From Cytobacillus depressus (lineage in GTDB: Bacteria > Bacillota > Bacilli > Bacillales > Cytobacillaceae), in the NCBI RefSeq assembly GCF_008923245.1, contig NZ_WBOS01000002.1:62001-126000 (forward strand): a stretch of 64,000 bases of DNA, read 5' to 3'. Under the pieces are notes generated by a model, which had not been told where the DNA came from, did not search any database, and worked only from the letters and a program-made list of their open reading frames with translations. Shown here one piece after another: positions 53,652-61,716 of this stretch (position 1 is its first letter; each line of letters opens with the position of its first letter). A program made the position numbers and the translations under genes.

Positions 53652-54380
53652 ATGGCTGAACTGGCTATGAACAAATCCCAGTCAGAATTCAGGAAGGGAT
53701 TACAATCAGGGATAAGCATATCCATTGGATATATACCAGTAGCGTTAACTTTTGGGCTGCTCGCTAAAACGACAGGTTTGTCATTTAGTGAGACAGTATT
53801 AATGAGCTTTGTTGTATTTGCAGGTGCTTCCCAGTATATTTCGCTAAGCTTACTCTCCCTTGGGACAGGGATCTTTGAAATTATTTTAACAACATTTATT
53901 GTGAATATTAGACATTTCCTTATGTCATCTGCTTTAAATGAAAGATGTGAAGATGACGATCTTGTTCATAAAGCAGTTTACTCATTTGGGATTACGGATG
54001 AATCCTTTTCTGTAGCAGCCATGAACGAAGGCAAGGTCACTACGGGCTATATGTACGGTCTCAATTTAATCGGCTATTTTAGCTGGGGGATCGCCACTGG
54101 TTTTGGCTATTTATTAGGAGCGAGTCTGCCGCAAACACTACAGGAAAGCATGACCATTGCCCTTTATGCCATGTTTATTGGATTATTAGTGCCATCCATG
54201 AAGAAAAGCGTGAAGGTTGTATTTTTGGCTGCTCTAGCTGCCTGCTTTAATACGATATTCACCTTAACGGAAACTCTTTCAACTGGCTGGGCAATTGTTG
54301 CAGCTACACTATTATCATCCGTTATCGTTGAGCTTATTGAAGGGATGAAGAATAAGCAGAGGAGGAAAGACGATGAGTAG
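53652..54380 (+). CDS. azlC: Branched-chain amino acid exporter large subunit AzlC
   Basis: 242 residues from ATG 53652 (AAAGGTGG about 6 nt upstream); an earlier frame start at 53628 lacks an RBS. Six to eight helices; AzlC blocks GYIPVALTFGLLAKTTGLS near 24-42 and FAGASQYISLSLL near 57-69, IRHFLMSSAL near 90. Exports branched-chain amino acids or analogues with AzlD in the family. The stop overlaps azlD by 8 nt. Confidence 0.92.
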   Translation: MAELAMNKSQSEFRKGLQSGISISIGYIPVALTFGLLAKTTGLSFSETVLMSFVVFAGASQYISLSLLSLGTGIFEIILTTFIVNIRHFLMSSALNERCEDDDLVHKAVYSFGITDESFSVAAMNEGKVTTGYMYGLNLIGYFSWGIATGFGYLLGASLPQTLQESMTIALYAMFIGLLVPSMKKSVKVVFLAALAACFNTIFTLTETLSTGWAIVAATLLSSVIVELIEGMKNKQRRKDDE

Positions 54381-54678
54381 TCACATCGTTTGGATGATTA
54401 TTGGGATGGGAGTCGTTACATATATTCCAAGAATGCTTCCTTTTGTTCTCCTAAAAGGGAAGAACTTGCCGGCATTTTTGCAAAATGTTTTAAGAAATGT
54501 TCCGTCTGCTACTTTAGGAGCACTCGTTTTTCCAGGGGTTTTCTTTATCAATGATGATCTATGGTTTGGAATACTTGGCGCAGCTGCCGCCTTTTTTGTA
54601 GCGTACTTAGGGGTTAATGTTATTATTGTCGTCTTAAGCTCCATTGCTGTTTTATCAATCTATTCTTTCATGATGTAA
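54373..54678 (+). CDS. azlD: Branched-chain amino acid exporter small subunit AzlD
   Basis: 101 residues, three or four helices. YIPRMLPFVLLKGKNLP near 16-32 and FLQNVLRNVPSATLGALVFPG near 34-54 (read as two blocks) are typical AzlD features. ATG 54373 lies within the end of azlC with AGGAGG 9-10 nt upstream, so the subunits are coupled. Terminator follows. Confidence 0.91.
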   Translation: MSSHIVWMIIGMGVVTYIPRMLPFVLLKGKNLPAFLQNVLRNVPSATLGALVFPGVFFINDDLWFGILGAAAAFFVAYLGVNVIIVVLSSIAVLSIYSFMM

Positions 54679-54688
54679 TCATTATTGG

Positions 54689-54716
54689 ACCGGTTCAGCG
54701 CGGAACCGGTTTTTTC
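54689..54716 (+). terminator. Terminator after azlCD
   Basis: ACCGGTTC/GAACCGGT stem with six T. Confidence 0.92.
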
Positions 54717-54836
54717 TTGTGAATTTTGTACATCCTAATCAAAGAATTGAGGAATGCTTGTATGAAGAAATTGTTCTAAATATTGATTTTCATACTAAAC
54801 TTACATTGAAGGGTTGTACGAAAAGGGGGGAGTAAG

Positions 54837-56117
54837 ATGGCAAGAAAAATAGGCTTTTACGGTGTCATACTTTATTGTCTTTATGGACTATTATTTTATT
54901 GGTATTTATTTTATTTCGCAGACACAAGCTTAAGCTTTGAATACGAAGGAACGCGGGCAGACCCTGCTACATTTTTGAATGGAAGGGAACTCATGCTTAG
55001 TGAGGAGTACTCGAAAGTAAGAAATTTATTATTTTTCTTGTCGACACCATTTGAATGGCTGTTCTATCTTTTTATTCTATTGCTCGGTTTGTCTAATGCA
55101 TTTAAAAAATGGGCCGAGCAGTCAGCGAAATATAAGTTTGTTCAAAGAGCAATTTATTTAATTTGGCTTTCTTTCTTTGCTTTTATTGCGACATTGCCAC
55201 TAAGTTATATAAGTTATTCTTTATCGAAGAGCTATAATATTTCAACGCAAACGTTTGGTGGCTGGATGAAGGATGAATTGATTGATTTCTGGGTTAATTA
55301 TGGCACGCTATTAATTATTGTCACTGTTCTTTATTGGATCATTAATAAAAGCCGGAAAAGATGGTGGCTTTATGCCTGGTTGCTTTCCATCCCATTCACT
55401 TTATTTATGATGTTTTTACAGCCAGTTGTCATCGATCCGCTTTATAATGATTTTTATCCATTGAAAAATAAAGAGCTCGAAGCAAAAATATTAGCATTAG
55501 CTGATAAAGCTCATATTCCTGCTGAGCATGTTTATGAAGTTAATATGTCTGAAAAAACGAATGCCCTCAATGCTTATGTAAACGGAATCGGTTCAAATTC
55601 GAGAATCGTTCTGTGGGATACTACTTTGAACAGGCTAGATGAGCAGGAAATTTTATTTATCATGGCACATGAGATGGGGCATTATGTTGAAAAGCATATT
55701 TATTTTGGAATAGCTGGATATTTGCTTTTATCCTTGGTCGGTCTATATATAACAGGCAGGATGATGGAGATCATTATTAGCCGATGGGGGAAAGAGCTAA
55801 AAGTTCCTGCAGTCAATGATATCCGCTCTTTGCCGCTATTATTAATGATTATTTCGATGCTCATGTTTATTTCAAGCCCGCTTTCGAATTTTGTTTCCCG
55901 CTACGAAGAGGCGCGCGCAGATCATTATGCGATTAAACTGACAAAAGATACGGATGCTGCAATTAAAACATTTCAGGAGCTTACTCGTGCTGGGAAAAGC
56001 CAAGTTAATCCTCCGTTATTAGTGAAAATTTTCCGATATGGCCACCCAACCATGCTTGAGCGTATCTCTTCTCTGGAGGAATATGGACTTAAAAATCATT
56101 TAAAAAAACACGAGTAG
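54837..56117 (+). CDS. yhfN: M48-family membrane zinc protease (YhfN-like)
   Basis: 426 residues, the length of B. subtilis YhfN. Five or six N-terminal helices in the first 210 residues, then the Ste24/CAAX-protease-like catalytic domain: zinc motif HEMGH at 278-282, third ligand region in YEEARADHYA near 360. NALNAYVNGIGSNSRIVLWD near 240 is the conserved substrate-cleft block. Predicted to cleave membrane or misfolded proteins. GGGGGG RBS before ATG 54837. Confidence 0.9.
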   Translation: MARKIGFYGVILYCLYGLLFYWYLFYFADTSLSFEYEGTRADPATFLNGRELMLSEEYSKVRNLLFFLSTPFEWLFYLFILLLGLSNAFKKWAEQSAKYKFVQRAIYLIWLSFFAFIATLPLSYISYSLSKSYNISTQTFGGWMKDELIDFWVNYGTLLIIVTVLYWIINKSRKRWWLYAWLLSIPFTLFMMFLQPVVIDPLYNDFYPLKNKELEAKILALADKAHIPAEHVYEVNMSEKTNALNAYVNGIGSNSRIVLWDTTLNRLDEQEILFIMAHEMGHYVEKHIYFGIAGYLLLSLVGLYITGRMMEIIISRWGKELKVPAVNDIRSLPLLLMIISMLMFISSPLSNFVSRYEEARADHYAIKLTKDTDAAIKTFQELTRAGKSQVNPPLLVKIFRYGHPTMLERISSLEEYGLKNHLKKHE

Positions 56118-56142
56118 CGCTACCTTCTACTCGTGTTTTTTT
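56107..56142 (+). terminator. Terminator after yhfN
   Basis: ACACGAGTAG/CTACTCGTGT stem overlapping the stop, followed by seven T; repeat R11 starts at the next base. Confidence 0.9.
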
Positions 56143-56379
56143 GTCTAGCTCCAGCGCCTACCCCCGACGTACAGGGTTTACTAGTGTCGACAATACGACA
56201 GGACAAAGAAGACTTAGACAGCGACACATCGCACGACCAAAAGTATAGCTTTTGGGAGGACGTCGTGTTTTTATCGACCTCGAGGTCACAAGGCAATCGG
56301 CTCAGAAAGGTAAAATACACCTTTCTGAGCCGATTGCCTTGTGCTTGTCGGCGGTGATCAAGGCGCTTCCGCTTTTCTA
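56143..56379 (+). repeat. Dispersed repeat copy R11 (left and CATCGCACGACC modules)
   Basis: GTCTAGCTCCAGCGCCTACC left end, left module, CATCGCACGACCAAAAG block, CTCGAGGTCACAAGGC core with a long perfect inner stem (CAATCGGCTCAGAAAGGT/ACCTTTCTGAGCCGATTG), right end GCTTCCGCTTTTCT. It fills the gap between the yhfN terminator and the yhzC-like terminator. Confidence 0.9.
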
Positions 56380-56394
56380 TTTGCAAAAAAATAA

Positions 56395-56417
56395 ATCTCC
56401 TAGCCACGCTAGGAGAT
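56395..56417 (-). terminator. Terminator after IDEAL protein gene
   Basis: ATCTCCTAGC/GCTAGGAGAT perfect stem with T-rich minus-strand tail. Confidence 0.88.
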
Positions 56418-56427
56418 CGTGAAAAAA

Positions 56428-56664
56428 TTATGTTCCGAAACGCTTCGTTAATTCAATATATTGTTTAGATAAATGAATAAATGCCGGTTTATTTCCTTCT
56501 TCAAGGGAGTGGTCGATTTCGTCCATTAGCTTCTTTTTTTCCGATGTCAGCAGCACTTCAGAGAGAAGCATGTCGATGTAAAGATCCAAAACATAGGACT
56601 CTTTTAGCTTTTTCCTTTTCATGGCGTTTTTTTTCATTAGCTCTGTGTATGATTTTTCATTCAT
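56428..56664 (-). CDS. yhzC: IDEAL-domain small protein (YhzC-like)
   Basis: 78 residues from ATG 56664 after GAGGTGAT; the frame upstream to 56718 is unsupported. DLYIDMLLSEVLLTSEK then a short helix KPAFIHLSKQYIEL form the IDEAL domain; the N-terminal third is Lys-rich. IDEAL domains occur in small Bacillus proteins that bind other proteins. The gene lies divergent from comK, as yhzC does in B. subtilis; a link to competence is possible but unproven. Confidence 0.82.
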   Translation of the reverse strand: MNEKSYTELMKKNAMKRKKLKESYVLDLYIDMLLSEVLLTSEKKKLMDEIDHSLEEGNKPAFIHLSKQYIELTKRFGT

Positions 56665-56891
56665 GAAAATCACCTCAACGCTTTTTACTATTATATGGAG
56701 CTCCTCCTCTTTATTCAACTCAATTTTTAAAATTTTTAGGAAATTTTGTTGGTATAAAATTTTAGATAGGAGTCTTAAAGCCCGCTAATCTCCGGTAAAA
56801 ATTGTGTACAAATTAGGAACTTTTTGAAGAAAGTGAATTTTTCTAATAATATTTGGTATAGTAGAGGTAGAATAGTTTAGGAGATGAAAAA

Positions 56892-57458
56892 ATGACTAAT
56901 AAAATGCCGCCTATAATTGAAGAATATGAAATTAACCCTAATACGATGATTATTTTGCCATTTACATATGGATCGAAGATTTATTCGAAAATTTGGGAGC
57001 TTGAGGAAGAGTTTATTTCTCCATTTAAGCCTTTTGATATCATTAAGAAAAGCTGTTTTTTATATGGAAGCAGTTATGAGGGCAGAAAAGAAGCAACGAA
57101 GCACTTAATTGGAATTACCCACAAAGCACCAATAACTGTAGACTCCGCAAACTCCATTTATTTTTTTCCAACGACATCTCCGAGTAACTCAAAATGCATT
57201 TGGATATCTCAAGAACATATTCATTTACATCGGCGTTCTGATACCCATACCCAAGTAATATTTAAGAATAAGAAGCTTTTATCTATCCCGGTTTCTTATA
57301 ACTCATTCCATAACCAAGTATTACGAACAGCCTTATTAAAAACGACGCTAAGCAGAAGAATTGAGAATACTGGACTCGGCGACTGGTATCTCATAAGCGG
57401 AAAGAAAAATCTCAATGCTTCTGAGCGTCCAGGCACATATCGAACAAGAGGAAGATGA
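56892..57458 (+). CDS. comK: Competence transcription factor ComK
   Basis: Master activator of DNA-uptake genes in B. subtilis. 188 residues, near the usual 192. Family blocks: FLYGSSYEGRKEATKHL near 56-72, ITHKAPITVDSANSIYFFPT near 74-93, CIWISQEHI near 101, and SIPVSYNSFHNQVLRTALLKT near 135-155. The last 30 residues (NASERPGTYRTRGR end) do not resemble the B. subtilis tail, which is involved in multimer formation and MecA control. TAGGAG precedes ATG 56892. The upstream region is AT-rich, but perfect AAAAN5TTTT boxes were not found. Confidence 0.93.
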   Translation: MTNKMPPIIEEYEINPNTMIILPFTYGSKIYSKIWELEEEFISPFKPFDIIKKSCFLYGSSYEGRKEATKHLIGITHKAPITVDSANSIYFFPTTSPSNSKCIWISQEHIHLHRRSDTHTQVIFKNKKLLSIPVSYNSFHNQVLRTALLKTTLSRRIENTGLGDWYLISGKKNLNASERPGTYRTRGR

Positions 57459-57489
57459 ATAGCATATTAAGCCCGAGGGGGATTGTCAG

Positions 57490-57885
57490 TTATGATAAGC
57501 CCTCTTTCTTGTCTTTATGTCGATCCTGCAGATGCCTTCTATATAAATAAAAATCTAATAACTCTTGAACTTTATTGCGAATGCGGGGATTGAAATAATT
57601 GTGATGCTCTTCATAGCCTTTATAGAGAAACATGAACATCGTAAAAGCTTCATCCCGCTTTAACTGTTCAACCTTCAACTTATTTTGATACATATATTGT
57701 TTCACTTCTTTTAATTCCTTTTGAATAACCTTCATTGTCTCTTCAATCAAATTTAAATAAGGCTGTTTCAGCTTAAAAGGGCTGTTGTTAAAGACGGTAA
57801 GATCTCGATTTAAAACAGTTAAAACCATTGGAAGATATATAGCCTGCTCGATAATATTGCGGTCCTCCTCAGGAATTCTTGTCAT
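57490..57885 (-). CDS. yhjD: YhjD-family protein
   Basis: 131 residues, helical and charged. MTRIPEEDRNIIEQAIYLPM start and YEEHHNYFNPRIRNKVQELL near 91-110 are as I remember for B. subtilis YhjD, a sporulation-associated protein near comK. GGTGATATT precedes ATG 57885. Convergent with comK. Function unknown. Confidence 0.78.
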   Translation of the reverse strand: MTRIPEEDRNIIEQAIYLPMVLTVLNRDLTVFNNSPFKLKQPYLNLIEETMKVIQKELKEVKQYMYQNKLKVEQLKRDEAFTMFMFLYKGYEEHHNYFNPRIRNKVQELLDFYLYRRHLQDRHKDKKEGLS

Positions 57886-58228
57886 AATATCACCATTCTT
57901 TTTAAATTTAATTTAGTCGAATATCTATTTCTAGAACACCTGTTCTATTTCTATATTATAGCTAATTTAGATTTAATGCAAGAGCCGATAATGTCGAATC
58001 ATGAGAATACACTTATTGTGTCCATATCGTTAATCTTTCGAGTGACATTTATAAATCTAAACTATAAAAATAAAGGAATTTTATTTCAAGTGTCGAAATA
58101 AGTTAGGAGCCAAAAGATGTCTAGCTTCAGCGCCCCCGAAAGGTAAAAGGCAACCTTTCTGGGAGGATCATCTTGTGCTAAACCTGAGGGTGACCAAGGC
58201 GCTTGTGCTTTTAGAGGAGGAATTTATC
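57886..58228. other. Intergenic region yhjD - S9 peptidase
   Basis: AT-rich, holds divergent leaders and repeat copy R12. Nothing else recognised. Confidence 0.5.
58119..58213 (+). repeat. Dispersed repeat copy R12 (reduced core)
   Basis: GTCTAGCTTCAGCGCCCCC left end, AAAGGT/ACCTTT and TCTTGTGCT parts of the core, GGGTGACCAAGGCGCTTGTGC right end. It ends immediately before the GAGGAGG of the S9 peptidase gene. Confidence 0.85.
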
Positions 58229-60220
58229 GTGAAAGAAAAAAGAACTATTAAACCAGAAGATCTGTTTAAGCTGAAATCTGTGTCCGATCCCCATCTCGCA
58301 GCGAATGGGAAGGATTGTATTTTCGTTGAAACGAAAATGCTCGAGAAGGAAAATAAATATTGCTCTAATTTATTTTACATAAATGTACAAGAAAAAAATC
58401 AGCCTGTTCAGTGGACCTTTGGCGAAAACAGAAATTATTCCCCACGCTGGTCATCAGATGGAACAAAATTAGCGTTTGTATCCGATAGAGAGGGAAAAGG
58501 GCAAATCTATGTAATGGATACAAATGGTGGCGAGGCCCGCCAACTAACAAAATGCCCAAATGGTGCAACGAATCCCGTTTGGTCGCCAGACGGCCGCAAG
58601 ATCGCTTTTAATGTGGCCCTTAAACATGATGAAACATTAACCCAAACTGAAAAGCAAGAGAAAAAAGAAGATAAACTTCTTGTTCCGCTTGAAGTTGAAA
58701 AAATGAAATACAAATCAGATGCTTCAGGGTTTTGGGACGGAAAATATAATCAAATCGGGATCGTTCAAGTTGAAAGTGGTGAAGTGGAACTGCTAACCTC
58801 AGGTAAGCATGATTTTCAGCTGCAAAGCTGGTCACCAAATGGAAATAAAATTGCTGTAACTGCAGATTTAAGTGAGGATAAGGATATATCTTTCATTAGT
58901 GATGTTTTTTTAATTGATACTGAAACAAAGGATTATGAAAATATTACAAATGGTATTGGCTCCTTTGGCCATGTTACATGGTCCCCAGACGGAAAAAATC
59001 TTGGGATGTTCGGCCATGAACAAGAATTCAAAAATGCCACTCTTTCAAAGATTTGGCTTTACAATGTTGAAGTGAAAAATCTTACATGTCTAACTGCCGA
59101 TTCAGATTTATTAGTAGGCGATTATGCGATTGGTGATTTTCAGCAAGGAGCAGTATCGCCAGGGATCTTATGGGGAGAGGACAATCATCGCTTCTATTTC
59201 TTAGCGACAGATCATGGCAATACGGTTGTTTATTATGGCTCACTAGATGGCGAACTTTATCCGGCTCACTTAGATCGCCAGCACATATATGGACTTTCAA
59301 CTGGCGGAAAAATAGATCGTGCGGTTGTTGCCATCAGCAAGCCGACGAACCCGGGTGAATTATACTTATTAAGTGTAACAACGGGTGAATTGGAGCAGCT
59401 GACGAATGTGAATGAGGAAGTTTTAAATGAAGTTACACTTGCCGAACCAGAGACCATTCAATTTCAATCTTCAGATGATTGGGATTTGCATGGCTGGATC
59501 ATGAAGCCTGTGAACTTCAAAGAAGGAGAAAAATACCCGCTCATTCTTGAAATTCATGGCGGTCCACACGCCATGTATGCCAATACGTATTTTCATGAAT
59601 TCCAATGCTTAGCCGCTGAAGGATATGCCATTCTTTACATAAATCCTCGCGGGAGCCATGGCTATGGACAAGCTTTCGTGGACGCCGTAAGAGGCGATTA
59701 TGGCGGAAAAGATTATGAAGATATTATGGATGCTGTAGATTATGCACTAGCTAATTATGACTTTATCGAAAAAGATCGCTTAGGGGTAACGGGCGGAAGC
59801 TACGGAGGCTTCATGACCAACTGGATTATTGGACATACGAATCGTTTCAAAGCAGCTGTAACTCAGCGCTCCATTTCGAACTGGATTAGTTTTTACGGAG
59901 TGAGTGATATCGGTTATTATTTCACCGATTGGCAAATCCAGAGTGACTTAAATGATATTACAACATTATGGAAACATTCGCCGCTAGCCTATGTTGATCA
60001 AATGGAAACACCGCTTTTAATCCTTCACAGTGAGAAGGACTACCGCTGCCCAATTGAACAAGCGGAACAATTATTTATTGCCCTGAAGCATCGCGGGAAG
60101 GCAACGAAGTTTATTCGTTTCCCGGAAGCTAACCACGAATTATCACGGAGCGGAAAACCTAATTTAAGAATGAAACGTCTCAATTATATTATCGAGTGGT
60201 TTAAAGAGTATTTAATATAA
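58229..60220 (+). CDS. S9-family prolyl oligopeptidase/acylaminoacyl peptidase
   Basis: 663 residues from GTG 58229, 8 nt after GAGGAGG; the open frame back to 58175 is repeat R12. N-terminal beta-propeller with WSxDG repeats (SPRWSSDGTKLAF near 90, PVWSPDGRKIAF near 131, WSPNGNKIAV near 215, TWSPDGKNLG near 270). C-terminal alpha/beta hydrolase with catalytic Ser 524 (GGSYGG), Asp 604 (SEKDYRCP) and His 636 (EANHELS). Cytosolic. Close to the B. subtilis YuxL type; substrate not known. Confidence 0.92.
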   Translation: MKEKRTIKPEDLFKLKSVSDPHLAANGKDCIFVETKMLEKENKYCSNLFYINVQEKNQPVQWTFGENRNYSPRWSSDGTKLAFVSDREGKGQIYVMDTNGGEARQLTKCPNGATNPVWSPDGRKIAFNVALKHDETLTQTEKQEKKEDKLLVPLEVEKMKYKSDASGFWDGKYNQIGIVQVESGEVELLTSGKHDFQLQSWSPNGNKIAVTADLSEDKDISFISDVFLIDTETKDYENITNGIGSFGHVTWSPDGKNLGMFGHEQEFKNATLSKIWLYNVEVKNLTCLTADSDLLVGDYAIGDFQQGAVSPGILWGEDNHRFYFLATDHGNTVVYYGSLDGELYPAHLDRQHIYGLSTGGKIDRAVVAISKPTNPGELYLLSVTTGELEQLTNVNEEVLNEVTLAEPETIQFQSSDDWDLHGWIMKPVNFKEGEKYPLILEIHGGPHAMYANTYFHEFQCLAAEGYAILYINPRGSHGYGQAFVDAVRGDYGGKDYEDIMDAVDYALANYDFIEKDRLGVTGGSYGGFMTNWIIGHTNRFKAAVTQRSISNWISFYGVSDIGYYFTDWQIQSDLNDITTLWKHSPLAYVDQMETPLLILHSEKDYRCPIEQAEQLFIALKHRGKATKFIRFPEANHELSRSGKPNLRMKRLNYIIEWFKEYLI

Positions 60221-60224
60221 ACTA

Positions 60225-60270
60225 AACGAAAAGCCGTAAGCCTTTAACAGGTTTACGGCTTTTCGTTTTT
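60225..60270 (+). terminator. Terminator after S9 peptidase
   Basis: AACGAAAAGCCGTAA/TTACGGCTTTTCGTT long perfect stem with T-run. Confidence 0.9.
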
Positions 60271-60317
60271 AAAAGAAATGCAACATTTACCAGCGAAAAA
60301 AAGAAACTTTTTTACGA

Positions 60318-60323
60318 TATAAT
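60318..60323 (+). promoter_or_regulatory. -10 TATAAT before LCP leader
   Basis: Consensus -10 hexamer with a weak, A-rich -35 region about 17 nt upstream. It would start a leader of about 230 nt. Confidence 0.5.
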
Positions 60324-60329
60324 CAGTCT

Positions 60330-60561
60330 TATATGTTTGAAGGTCGAATGCTATTAACTTTTTTCAGCAAAAGTCTTCCACCGAATAGGTGGTTAGTTGT
60401 ATGCAAATAGGTATCCAATTCAGTTGGGTTCAAACCCATGCTGAATAAAGTTACGCCTCCGGCGGATGCCTCAAATTTTTTAAAGGAATTTATCGAGCGA
60501 GCTCGATAAAAATTTGGGCGCAAATACGCCTAGGCGAATTTGATAAGAAAGGATTAGACAT
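60330..60561 (+). ncRNA. Structured leader RNA of LCP gene, unassigned
   Basis: Five hairpins in under 200 nt: CCACC/GGTGG (60378-60392); ATTCAG/CTGAAT with inner perfect TGGGTT/AACCCA (60418-60446); CGCC/GGCG (60454-60464); TTTATCGAGC/GCTCGATAAA (60489-60510) inside a CAAATT/AATTTG clamp; GGCG/CGCC (60517-60530). The last CGCC can instead pair with GGCG at 60533-60536, and GGC at 60461 can pair with GCC at 60468, so exclusive folds exist next to the RBS (60549). I cannot match it to a known riboswitch class. Confidence 0.55.
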
Positions 60562-61497
60562 ATGAGATCAGAAAGATATCAGCAAAAAAAACAACGAAAG
60601 GGGAAATGGAAAACATTTTTCCTTATTCTCATTCTTATTTTGGGTGGATTAATAGGTTATTCTTATTTTCAATATAAGCAAGGGGTTGCACTATCGAAAG
60701 AGAAGGCGACAATAAAAGCAGAGAAGTTTGAATTTCATGGCGACAAGGATCAGTATGGCGGTACGAATATTCTTCTTCTAGGCAGTGATGCCCGTGGGAA
60801 TGAAAGATCAAGAGCAGACACAATTATGATTGCTCAATATCGTCCTGATAAAGGATCGTATAAAGTGATTTCAATTATGAGGGATTCGTATGTTAATATC
60901 CCAGGGCATGGAAAGAATAAGATCAATGCCGCATTAGCTTTTGGCGGTCCGGAATTATTAAGACAAACGATTAAGGAGAATTTTGATATTGACCTTAAAT
61001 ATTATGCAATCGTTGATTTTAATGGTTTTGTTCATTTAATTGATGAAGCATTTCCACAAGGCGTAGAAATAGATGTAGAAAAAGCAATGTCTACCAATAT
61101 CGGAGTTTCATTACAACCTGGATTACAAAGACTAGATGGACAGCATCTTCTCGGTTATGTACGCTTTCGCCATGATGCTATTGGCGATTTCGGCAGGGTT
61201 GAGCGCCAGCAAAAGACACTAAAAGAAGTGGCATCCCAGTTTAAGAGCTTTCAAACGCTCGCCAAGCTGCCTAAATTAGTCGGTGTGATGACGCCATTCG
61301 TTAATACAAATATGGATACAGCGGACATCCTTTATATTGGTAAAGACTTTATTTCTAAAAGCATGAGTGATATTGACACTTTACGTGTACCAATAGATGG
61401 CTCCTATGAGAATCAACGAATAAATGGTGCCGGCGCCGTGCTAGCGATAAACCTTGAAAAAAACAAACAAGCCATTCAAGAATTTTTAGAAAAATAA
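60562..61497 (+). CDS. LCP (LytR-CpsA-Psr) family wall-polymer ligase
   Basis: Transfers teichoic acid or other anionic polymers from lipid carrier to peptidoglycan in this family. 311 residues: basic N-terminus (QQKKQRKGKWK), one membrane helix (FFLILILILGGLIGYSYF), then the extracellular LCP domain: NILLLGSDARGNERSRADTIM near 69-89 (two blocks), VISIMRDSYVNIPG near 101, KINAALAFGGPELLRQTI near 119-136, and GYVRFRHDAIGDFGRVERQQ near 199-218 with the conserved Arg residues. GAAAGGA RBS before ATG 60562. Resembles TagT/TagU/TagV; which one is unclear. Confidence 0.92.
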   Translation: MRSERYQQKKQRKGKWKTFFLILILILGGLIGYSYFQYKQGVALSKEKATIKAEKFEFHGDKDQYGGTNILLLGSDARGNERSRADTIMIAQYRPDKGSYKVISIMRDSYVNIPGHGKNKINAALAFGGPELLRQTIKENFDIDLKYYAIVDFNGFVHLIDEAFPQGVEIDVEKAMSTNIGVSLQPGLQRLDGQHLLGYVRFRHDAIGDFGRVERQQKTLKEVASQFKSFQTLAKLPKLVGVMTPFVNTNMDTADILYIGKDFISKSMSDIDTLRVPIDGSYENQRINGAGAVLAINLEKNKQAIQEFLEK

Positions 61498-61576
61498 TAT
61501 TCTTTTACCTAAAAATAGGTGTACAATGAAAAAGAAAGAGGTATAAATAAGACAAGTACTTCTCAGCTTAAGAATT

Positions 61577-61698
61577 GTCTAGATCCAGCGCCTACTGGAC
61601 GTACTAGTGTTGACAATGCGACAGGACAAGGAAAGTTTCTGCGAATAATCATCGCAGGAACAATGTCCTTTGATTATTCAGAAGGCGCTTCCACTTTT
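61577..61698 (+). repeat. Dispersed repeat copy R13 (modules kept, core deleted)
   Basis: GTCTAGATCCAGCGCCTA left end, GGACGTACTAGTGTTG left module, ATCGCAGGAACAATG right module, GAAGGCGCTTCC right end; no CTCGAGG core. It lies in the leader of the following gene, ending 5-6 nt before its AAGGAG. Confidence 0.85.
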
Positions 61699-61716
61699 CG
61701 CTTCAAGGAGTTTATA

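Noticed and set aside
56720..56880. ComK autoregulatory K-boxes upstream of comK
   Set aside because: Only imperfect AT-rich matches; no clean AAAAN5TTTT pair with accepted spacing.
58175..58228. N-terminal extension of the S9 peptidase
   Set aside because: Encoded by repeat R12; GAGGAGG supports GTG 58229.
60329..60523. Minus-strand 64-codon frame in the LCP leader
   Set aside because: No RBS, and the DNA is better explained by the plus-strand hairpins.
61519..61716. N-terminal extension of the TVP38-type protein
   Set aside because: It crosses repeat R13; AAGGAG precedes the ATG at 61717, which also gives the expected family length.
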